Positions 1 to 8,700 of a stretch of DNA of 15,980 nucleotides are shown piece after piece. The stretch is taken from positions 1-15,980 of the forward strand of contig DATERL010000019.1 of assembly GCA_035271585.1 (NCBI GenBank), in the 5' to 3' direction. This DNA is from Roseimarinus sp035271585 (GTDB taxonomy: Bacteria > Bacteroidota > Bacteroidia > Bacteroidales > Prolixibacteraceae). The translations under genes were made by a program, and so were the position numbers. The stretch's first letter is position 1; each line of letters begins with the position of its first letter. The notes beneath the pieces were generated by a model that was given only the letters and a program-made list of their open reading frames with translations, was not told the origin of the DNA and searched no databases.

Positions 1-858
1 ATATTGGGACAACCACAACTGAGCTTACCGCAAGACGAACCCGTTTTCGACCTGATCAATATTCCGCACGAGGCCTTTGGCGATATTTTCCGCACTAGCC
101 GAAACTTGGTTATTGTTAAAATTGACAAGAAAATAGAAACCCCTAAAGTGACCTTTAAGCGAGATGTACATGCTTATACTCAGGCGGTGTTGTTAGTTGA
201 TGCACCAACAAACGACGAGGCTGTTCAACTCATTAACAGCAATGCCGATAAAATGGTCGCTTTCTTTTTAAGGGCCGAGCGCGATCGTCTTCTATTAAAC
301 TATTCGAAATACCACGATAAAGCTATTTCAAACCAAGTAGAAAAACGCTTTGGCGTTTCGATAAACGTGCCTCCGGGTTTTAATGTTGTCGAAAATAAAG
401 ATGATTTTATGTGGATTCGCTTCGAAACTGCCGAAATAAGCCAAGGGCTTTTTGTGTATAGTTATCCTTACGAAGATGATAGTACTTTTACTGCTAACTA
501 CATGGTGGCCAAACGTAATGTCGCTTTATACAATAATGTTTCCGGTCCCATAGCTGGCTCCTACATGACTACCGAAATGGAATTGCCCGTTGTTTACAGC
601 ATATTTAAGCACAATGGAAATTATAGTGCCGAAGCCCGTGGCCTATGGCGCGTCGAAAACGACTTTATGGGAGGTCCGTTTGTTAGTATCTCAAAACTCG
701 ATTTGCTCAATAACCGCGTGCTGGTGCTCGATGCCTATGTTTATGCTCCAAGTAAAGATAAACGAAATTATTTGCGACAAGTTGAAGCCATGATTTATTC
801 GTCGGCCTTTTTGGAGCAAGAGGATATCGATAAATTGAACGTACAATTTGAGCTCTAA
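1..858 (+). CDS. DUF4837 family protein, 5'-truncated by window edge
   Basis: The reading frame is open from the first base, so the gene begins outside the window. The TTG at position 4 is only the first start-like codon, not a credible start. The 285 visible residues resemble DUF4837, a Bacteroidota family annotated as lipoproteins of unknown function; the missing N-terminus would carry any signal peptide and lipobox. Visible features fit a folded envelope protein rather than an enzyme: no catalytic motif, an acidic and aromatic central part (FMWIRFETAE, then VYSYPYEDD), a GSYMTTEMELP segment, and a C-terminal part with GLWRVENDFMGGPFVS, which I recall as typical of the family. It ends with TAA at 856-858, 149 nt before pdxA. 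Family assignment is from recognition of the sequence only; the role is unknown. Confidence 0.8.
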   Translation: MLGQPQLSLPQDEPVFDLINIPHEAFGDIFRTSRNLVIVKIDKKIETPKVTFKRDVHAYTQAVLLVDAPTNDEAVQLINSNADKMVAFFLRAERDRLLLNYSKYHDKAISNQVEKRFGVSINVPPGFNVVENKDDFMWIRFETAEISQGLFVYSYPYEDDSTFTANYMVAKRNVALYNNVSGPIAGSYMTTEMELPVVYSIFKHNGNYSAEARGLWRVENDFMGGPFVSISKLDLLNNRVLVLDAYVYAPSKDKRNYLRQVEAMIYSSAFLEQEDIDKLNVQFEL

Positions 859-894
859 TTCTTTTGTCAGTCAATCAAAGCATCAAAACATTAT

Positions 895-920
895 AGGCTT
901 AGCCATAGCGATAAGCTTTT
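895..920 (+). terminator. Possible weak terminator after the DUF4837 gene
   Basis: AGGCTTA (895-901) can pair with TAAGCTT (912-918), giving a 7-bp stem with one G-U pair and a 10-nt loop, followed by TTATT. It lies 37 nt past the DUF4837 stop codon. The stem is AT-rich and the T run is short, so this could be chance. Confidence 0.3.
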
Positions 921-935
921 ATTCAAAAAAAAACT

Positions 936-943
936 TAATTTTG
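936..943 (+). promoter_or_regulatory. Possible -7 element for the pdxA-ruvA-sprA unit
   Basis: TAATTTTG matches the Bacteroidota -7 consensus TAnnTTTG at all fixed positions and lies 64 nt before the pdxA start, in the only sizeable gap upstream of the three-gene block. No clear TTTG -33 box is seen at the usual distance upstream, so the assignment rests on the -7 octamer and its position. Confidence 0.35.
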
Positions 944-1007
944 TTGCTCAAATTATAATGCCCTGTCGGAGGCTAATTTGAAATTAACCTAGTATAACAC
1001 CTTTTTG

Positions 1008-2111
1008 ATGATGAAGAATGACTCAATAAAAATAGGAATAACTCAAGGCGATATTAATGGGATTGGTTATGAGGTGATTATAAAATCGCTTTCGGATATC
1101 AGAATGTTAGAATTGTTTACCCCGGTTATCTACGGATCTCCCAAAGTAGCCGCATATCACAAAAAAGTACTCAATTGCGACGAATTTCATTTTAACCAAA
1201 TACGTACACCCAACGAGGCCGATATCAATAAAGTAAATATCATTAATTGTTGCGACGACAATGTAAGGGTCGAGTTAGGGAAAAGTAGTACTCATGCAGG
1301 CGAAGCAGCCTACCTGGCACTTGAGCAAGCTATAAACGATTTAAAAAATGGCGAAATCGATGCTTTGGTTACTGCGCCTGTAAACAAGGAAAACATCCAA
1401 TCGGAACAATTTAATTTTCCAGGGCATACCGAGTATCTTGCACAGCATTTTGGAGCTTCAAATCCATTGATGTTACTCATTTCTGATAATTTTAGGGTAG
1501 GAGTTGTGACGGGGCATTTACCCATAAAAGAAGTACCTCTTGCCATTACTACTGATCTTATACTATCGAAATTAAAAACACTTCATCGCTCGTTGGTGCG
1601 CGATTTTGCATGTACCAACCCCCGCATAGCCGTATTGGGGCTCAACCCCCATGCCGGCGATAATGGTGTGATTGGCAACGAGGAAAATGATATTATTATA
1701 CCGGCTATTAAAGCGGCTTCCAATTTAGGCATTAGTGCCTTGGGACCTTACGCTGCCGATGGCTTTTTCGGATCGGGTGCTTATGCTCGTTTTGATGCCA
1801 TATTGGCCATGTACCACGATCAAGGTCTGGCACCTTTCAAAGCCTTAACTTTCGACAAAGGCGTAAATTTCACTGCCGGATTGCCCATTGTACGTACTTC
1901 TCCCGGACATGGCACTGCTTTTGACATTGCTGGCGAAAATGTTGCTTCGAGCGATTCGTTTACGCAGGCAATTTACCAGGCAATTGATATTTTTAGAAAT
2001 CGTTCGGCCTACGACGAGTTCAGTAAAAATCCACTGCCCCGATACGAAATTAACACCAACGGTGAATCCGATCATGTCGATTTGACCAGAGAAACCGATA
2101 GCGAATTTTAA
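1008..2111 (+). CDS. pdxA: 4-hydroxythreonine-4-phosphate dehydrogenase PdxA
   Basis: PdxA oxidises 4-phosphohydroxy-L-threonine with NAD(+); the product decarboxylates to the amino-ketone that PdxJ condenses into pyridoxine 5'-phosphate (DXP-dependent vitamin B6 route, cytoplasm). The N-terminus has the family signature GITQGDINGIGYEV. The three metal-binding histidines are visible in TGHLPIKE (H170), LNPHAGDNG (H215) and MYHDQGLAPFK (H270). Their spacings of 45 and 55 residues equal those of E. coli H166/H211/H266. The substrate-site GHTE motif is at H140. The protein has 367 residues, against 329 in E. coli; the excess is partly a polar C-terminal tail after about residue 335. A TTG at 1005 is followed by ATG at 1008 and another at 1011; one of the ATGs is the likely start and no Shine-Dalgarno sequence decides between them. 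It ends 2 nt before ruvA, so the two are probably co-transcribed. Confidence 0.96.
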   Translation: MMKNDSIKIGITQGDINGIGYEVIIKSLSDIRMLELFTPVIYGSPKVAAYHKKVLNCDEFHFNQIRTPNEADINKVNIINCCDDNVRVELGKSSTHAGEAAYLALEQAINDLKNGEIDALVTAPVNKENIQSEQFNFPGHTEYLAQHFGASNPLMLLISDNFRVGVVTGHLPIKEVPLAITTDLILSKLKTLHRSLVRDFACTNPRIAVLGLNPHAGDNGVIGNEENDIIIPAIKAASNLGISALGPYAADGFFGSGAYARFDAILAMYHDQGLAPFKALTFDKGVNFTAGLPIVRTSPGHGTAFDIAGENVASSDSFTQAIYQAIDIFRNRSAYDEFSKNPLPRYEINTNGESDHVDLTRETDSEF

Positions 2112-2113
2112 TT

Positions 2114-2695
2114 ATGATTGAATACCTCAACGGCCAACTTATAGAACTTAACCCCGCTCATACTGTTGTCGATATTAACGGGATTGGTTATTTTGTCCAT
2201 ATTTCAGTAAACACTTATTCCGTTTTAAGCGGTCATAAAAATGCACGTTTATACATTCACGAAGTTATTCGCGATGATGCCCACTTATTATTCGGATTCC
2301 ATAACTTCGAGGAAAGAGAACTTTTTAGGTTGCTTATTTCCGTGTCGGGGGTAGGACCCAATACCGGTGTTTTGCTCTTGTCTTCGCTCACTGTCAACGA
2401 GTTAAAAGAAACAATTGTGTCGGGCGATTTTGAAAGGCTGAAAACAGTGAAAGGCATCGGCATTAAAACTGCCCAACGCATCATTGTTGAGCTAAAAGAT
2501 AAATTAGAAAAAACCTTTATTTCCACCAATATTTTTTCTTCTTCAAACAATACTGCCCGCGAAGAAGCGTTATCAGCATTAGTAACATTAGGATTTGTCA
2601 AAAAGAACGCCGAGAAGGTGGTTGACAAAATTTTAAGAGAAGAACCTGATAATACGGTTGAACGAATTATTAAGGTTGCATTGAAACAAATGTAA
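2114..2695 (+). CDS. ruvA: Holliday junction branch migration protein RuvA
   Basis: RuvA binds four-way DNA junctions as a tetramer and loads the RuvB motor that drives branch migration in recombination repair (cytoplasm). The 193 residues show the three-domain layout. The N-terminal OB fold covers about 1-65 (MIEYLNGQL, then DINGIGYFVHIS). Two helix-hairpin-helix motifs follow: VSGVGPNTGV near residue 77 and VKGIGIKTAQR near residue 113. A linker leads to the C-terminal RuvB-contacting domain (about 150-193, REEALSALVTLGFVKKNAEKVV). E. coli RuvA is 203 residues. The ATG start follows the pdxA stop by 2 nt and the stop lies 16 nt before sprA. ruvB and ruvC are not in the window. I recall ruvA next to the SprA/Sov gene in other Bacteroidota, so the link looks like conserved gene order rather than shared function. 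Confidence 0.97.
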   Translation: MIEYLNGQLIELNPAHTVVDINGIGYFVHISVNTYSVLSGHKNARLYIHEVIRDDAHLLFGFHNFEERELFRLLISVSGVGPNTGVLLLSSLTVNELKETIVSGDFERLKTVKGIGIKTAQRIIVELKDKLEKTFISTNIFSSSNNTAREEALSALVTLGFVKKNAEKVVDKILREEPDNTVERIIKVALKQM

Positions 2696-2711
2696 AGCCC
2701 GTTTTTTTATT

Positions 2712-5700
2712 TTGAAAAATTTAACGCTCAACATATCACTCCTGTTAACTGTAACGCTAACAGTTATCTTTAATCAATCTTTTGCACAAGGGAAAAACAC
2801 CATTGTCGAGATTGATACCACCGGAACATTGGTTTATCCTTTCTCCGACGAAGGCGAGTTTCAGTACCCCGATCAGGTAGAACAAGGGCCTCTTTATTTA
2901 ACCCGCCCTTCAAATATCGAACGCAAAATCGAGTACGATCACCTTACCGAGCAATATGTAATTTATGAGAAAATTGGCGATATGTACTATCGCTTGCCCA
3001 AAACCATGAGTTTGAAAGAGTATGTTAAATACGATTTCGACCAATCGGTAAAAGATTATTGGCGTACCCGTAAATCAGTCGAAAATATTCAAACCCAGCA
3101 ACATCAAGGCTTGTTGCCTCAGATAAAAATTGAAAGCGAAGCTTTTTCCAATATTTTTGGTAGCGAAGTCATCGATATTAGGCCTCAAGGTTATGTCGAA
3201 ATATCGGCTGGGCTCGAATCGACTTTTATTGATGATGGTAGTTTACCCGAGAGGATACAACGCAATACACGTTTCGAATTCGAAAATCAAATCAATATTA
3301 GGGTGAATGGGAAAATTGGTGATAAGGTAAATCTCGATTTTAACTATAACACCATGGCTACATTCGACTTCGAGAACAAAACAAACCTTGAATACACAGG
3401 AAAAGAAGACGAGATATTGCGTCGGATCGAGGCAGGTAACGTATCGTTACCCCTCAATGGTTCGCTCATACAGGGCGGAACCAATCTTTTTGGTGTAAAA
3501 ACCGAAATGCAGTTTGGCCGTTTAAATGTAACCACGGTTATTTCGCAACACAAGGGCGAGTCTAATGTTATTGAAACCGAAGGGGGGGCGCAAAAAACCA
3601 AGTTCGAGATAAAAGCATCTGATTACGACGAGAACAGACACTTTTTTATATCGAAGTATTTTCGCGATAACTACAATAAGGCATTGAGTACTTTGCCTGT
3701 GATTACGTCTCCGGTGGTTGTGAATAAAATTGAAGTATGGGTTACCAACAAATCCCAAAATTATAATTCGTCGCGCAATATTATTGCTTTTGTCGATTTG
3801 GGTGAAACCGATCAGCACATTACTAACAAGGTTCCCGAGTTCTATGGAAATGGAAGCCGTTACCCTTCCAATAGTGCTAATAATATGTATTCGGAATTAA
3901 AAAATAATTACTCAAATATACGCCAAGCGGCTTTAACTAATAATACACTGGAGCCTTTAAAAGCGTATGGTTTCGAAAATGTTCGCGATTGGGAACGTAT
4001 TGAACAATCAAGAAAATTAAGTGATAGCGAATTTTCTTTTAACCCCAAGTTGGGCTTTATTTCGCTGAACTCCTCTTTAAATAACGACGAGGTGCTGGCC
4101 ATTGCTTTTGAATATACTGTTGGTGGCGAAGTTTATCAAGTGGGCGAATTTACCACAAACGGTATCGAATCTGACAAAGCTTTGATACTGAAATTATTAA
4201 AAGGAACCAACTTGTCACCCGAGATGCCTACCTGGAATTTGATGATGAAAAACGTTTACAGCTTGGGCGCTTACGACTTAAGCCCCAGTGATTTTGATTT
4301 TCAGGTTCTTTATAAAAATGAATCAACCAATACCTTCATTACCAATTTACCTGAAGGTGAGCTGAAAGATACCATCTTGTTGCGCTTAATGAACCTCGAT
4401 AACATGAACGGGCAAAACGATTATGCTCGAAATGGCGACGGAATGTTCGACTTTGTTGAAGGTCTTACTGTTTATGGTAAAAACGGGCGTATCATTTTTC
4501 CGGTTTTGGAACCTTTTGGGGCAAATATTGCCGATAATTTGAGCGACAATGCCCTAAAACTAAAATATGCTTATACAACGCTTTACGAACAAACAAAAAC
4601 CAAAGCCGAGCAAGATTTTTCGCACAATAAATTTTACATGGTCGGATCGTACAAGGGGTCGTCGGGTAGCGAAATAATGCTCAACGCTTTTAACCTTGCT
4701 CCAGGTTCGGTTAAAGTAATGGCAGGCGGTGTTCAATTGATCGAAAATCAACAATATACAGTTGATTATGCCATGGGCAGAATAACCATAATTGACAGTG
4801 GAATTGCCGAGTCAGGTACGCCTATTCAGGTTTCGACCGAAAGCCAAGAGCTAATTTCAACGCAGCGCAAAACCATGTTAGGCTCTTATGCCAATTATGC
4901 GTTTTCCGATAAGTTTAATGTTGGCGGAACCATGCTCTTTATGAACGAGCGACCCATTACTAATAAAGTGGAATTGGGCAACGACCCAGTTTCAAACCTT
5001 ATGTTGGGACTCGATTTTCAGTATCGCGACCGTTCGCAGTTTTTAACTGATGTGGTCAATCTGATTCCTTTTTACAAATCCAATGTCGAATCGAGTATTT
5101 CCGTTGAGGGTGAAGTGGCCAAATTAATTACTGGGAAATCGAAAGCAACCAGAAACCAAATTTATATCGACGACTTTGAAGGTGCCGAAACATCTTACAT
5201 GCTCTCTAATCCTAGTGGTTGGTATTTGGCCTCAACACCCCAGGGGCAAAGCCGTTTTCCCGAAGCTTCGCTCAGCGATAGTCTCGCTTATGGCTATAAC
5301 AGAGCCAACTTGTCGTGGTATTACATCGATCGTTTGTTTAACAACGTGCGCGACAACACCATGCCCGATTACATGAAAGCCAACGCCGATTACCGTTCAA
5401 ACCATTATACCCGTACTGTTTTTGTACACGAAATATTCCCAGGTCGTGAATTGTCAGCTACAAGTGCAAATTGGTTATCGGTGCTCGATTTGACCTATTA
5501 TCCCCGCGAAAAAGGTCCTTATAACTTCGACAGTGAACCTCTTTCTGGGATTTCGGCTGGAGTCGACGAAAATAATAATTTGTTGAAACCCCAAACGCGT
5601 TGGGGGGGGATGATGCGCGACATTACCACCACCAACTTCGAAACAGCGAATGTTGAATACATCGAATTTTGGCTGCTCGATCCATTTATTTACGACAAAA

Positions 5701-8700
5701 ATGGAACCCATCAGGGAGGCGACCTTTACTTTAACTTAGGTAACGTTTCGGAAGATGTTTTGAAAGATTCAAGGAAATCGTTCGAGAACGGTTTGCCTAC
5801 AAGCAATATAGTAGAGTCGGTTGAAACCACAGCTTGGGGGCGGGTATCGACCAAAACCCAGATGGGATCTGGATTTGATAACGACACGGAAAGCCGAAAA
5901 TATCAGGACGTTGGATTAGATGGTTTGAGTGACGATGATGAACAAATTCATTTCGCGCATTACATCGATAAGTTGAAGGATATCCTTTCGCCCGATGCTT
6001 TTGAAAAAGTACTTGCCGACCCTGCCAACGACAACTTTAGTTATTACAGAGGCAATCGACACGACAAAAATAAAGCCTCCATTTTTGAACGTTACAAACG
6101 GTATAATAATCCCGATAAAAACTCTCCAACCAACGAAATGAGTGACGAGTCGTATTCAACCTTGGGGCAAAAAAACCCCGATACCGAAGATATAAATGGC
6201 GACAATACGCTTAACGAAATGGAAGCTTATTATCAATATCGTGTCAGTATCAGGCATGAGGATCTTGAGGTTGGACAAAATTTCATTGTTGATAAAATTG
6301 AAGCCACTGTTAAACTCGATAATGGCGAAACTGAAAAAGTAACTTGGTATCAGTTTAAAATCCCTGTTACCGACGAGAGTTCTTACGATCGAGTGGGCGA
6401 CATCTACGATTTTAAATCAATTAGATTCATCAGAACCTACCTGACCAACTTTTCCGATTCTGTTTTTTTACGCTTTGGTACTTTAAACTTAGTCCGATCA
6501 GACTGGCGCAAAGAGCCAACTGCAATGCTTGAGCTTGGTGCAGCGGGTTCGTCGAATGCTCTATTCGAGGTAACCACTATTAATGTTGAAGAAAATGGCG
6601 TGCGCTTACCCATTAACTATATTTTGCCACCCGATATTGAACGCGAAATCGATCCTTCGAATGTTTCTGAGGTAAAAATGAATGAACAGTCGTTATTGTT
6701 AAAAGTGAAAGATCTGGAGTCAGGCGATGCACGAGCAGTATATAAAAATGTTGGGGTCGATTTGAGGCAATATAAAACACTACGCATGGAAGTACATGCC
6801 GAGGCCATCGAAAATTATCCGCTCAATGATAACGAATTGTCGTTATTTGTACGTTTAGGTGCCGACCGCGATAATTATTACGAGTACGAAATACCCCTAA
6901 AGCTCACGCCGATACCGGCTACGCGCTATAACAACGACAGTGAAGCCGATCGCGAAATTGTTTGGCCTGAAGAGAACCAGCTTTTGGTTGCTTTAAGCAA
7001 GTTCCCCGAATTAAAGTTGAACCGCGATGCTGAAGTTCGAAAATCAGGAGCTCAAATTACCCGCTCCGATATTTATGAAGAATTTGATTACGGTTCGCCT
7101 GGCGATAAAAATATTATTCGCATTAAAGGAAACCCGAGTATGGGCGAAGTCGATTTAGTGCACATCGGAATCAGAAACCCAAAACGGAACAACCTCCAAC
7201 CTAAAACGGTCGAAGTTTGGGTAAACGAGTTCCGGGTCAGCGATCTGGAACAAAAAGGTGGGTGGGCATCGAGCGGGCGTATGTCGCTACGTTTGGCCGA
7301 CTTGGGTAGCCTGTCGTTATCTGGTCGCACGCAATCAGTCGGGTGGGGTAGCATTAACCAAACCGCAGGCGAGCGAAGCCTCGAAAATAAATACCAAATC
7401 GACTTTGCAGCAACTGGCGAATTAGGTAAACTGTTTCCCGAAAAAATAGGGTTGAAATTGCCCGTGTTTTATAGTTATTCGCAAAGTGTGGCTAACCCCG
7501 AGTATAACCCTTTAAGTAGTGATGTTAGGCTCTCCGACGCTCTCGATTTAATTGATAGTCCCGAAGAACGGGACGAATTGCTTGGCAAATCGCAAGACGT
7601 TGTAACGCGCAAGAGTTTCAATATGAACAACATTAGTATTGAACCAAAGCGCAAAAAAGCTGACCGTAAGCCACTTCCTACCGATATTGAGAATTTCTCG
7701 GTTTCGTATGCCCGAAACGAACAATTGGCCCATAACATCGATCTCGAAAAATATTTACAACGTTCCGAAAAAGGCGTTTTTAACTACAACTTCAATACAC
7801 GGGTTGAACCCATTTCGCCATTAAAAAAAGTTAGCTTTTTAAAATCAAAAAATCTTTCGCTATTGCGCGATTTCAATTTCTCGCTTTATCCCGAAATGAT
7901 TTCGTTCAGGACCGATTTGTCGAAGAGTTATAATGAGCGTAAAGCGCGTGATAACTCGGGTTATGACATCGATTTGCCTACTACGGTGCAGAAAAATTTC
8001 TTGTGGAACCGTTATTTCGATTTCAGGTATAACTTAACGCGTGGATTAACTATCGATTTTACCAATCAAAGCATTGCCCGCATCGATGAACTCGACGGTG
8101 TAATCAATAAAAACCTTTATCCCGACGAGTATGAATTAATGATGGAAGAAATTTATCGCAATATTTCATCCTTTGGACGTCCGGTTGATTATGAGCATAC
8201 TATAACTGTAAATTATCGTGTGCCTATAAATAAATTGCCCTTGCTCGATTGGACTTCGGCTACCGCCAATTACGTGGGGGGTTACGAATGGATGGCTGCG
8301 CCATTATTGGCCAATAATGCCATTGAGTTGGGAAATACGGTTAGCAATACCATGAATGCCCGCTTAAACGGTCAGCTTAATTTTTTAACACTCTATAATA
8401 AAGTACCTTATCTGAAAGATTTGAACAGTCGCTTCCAATCCTCACAACGTACTTATGGAAGCCGCTCGCGCGAACAACAATCAAGTCGTGATTCGCAGAA
8501 AAAAGATGATGCACCCAAGCGCACAAAATCAGTCAAATATTCTGAAAAGAAAGTGGCTTTTAGGGCCGATGTGCCTAAATCAATTTTTCACCGACTGGGA
8601 ACTACCGAAGTTGTTGTTCAGGTATTGAACGAAAAAGGCGAAGTAGTTGAAGGCGAAACCACGGTGGTTGATATTAACCGTATTAACTTTAAACCTACGG

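Noticed and set aside
2702..2708. Run of seven T between ruvA and sprA as a terminator
   Set aside because: No stem can form directly upstream, and the 16-nt gap suggests continued transcription into sprA.
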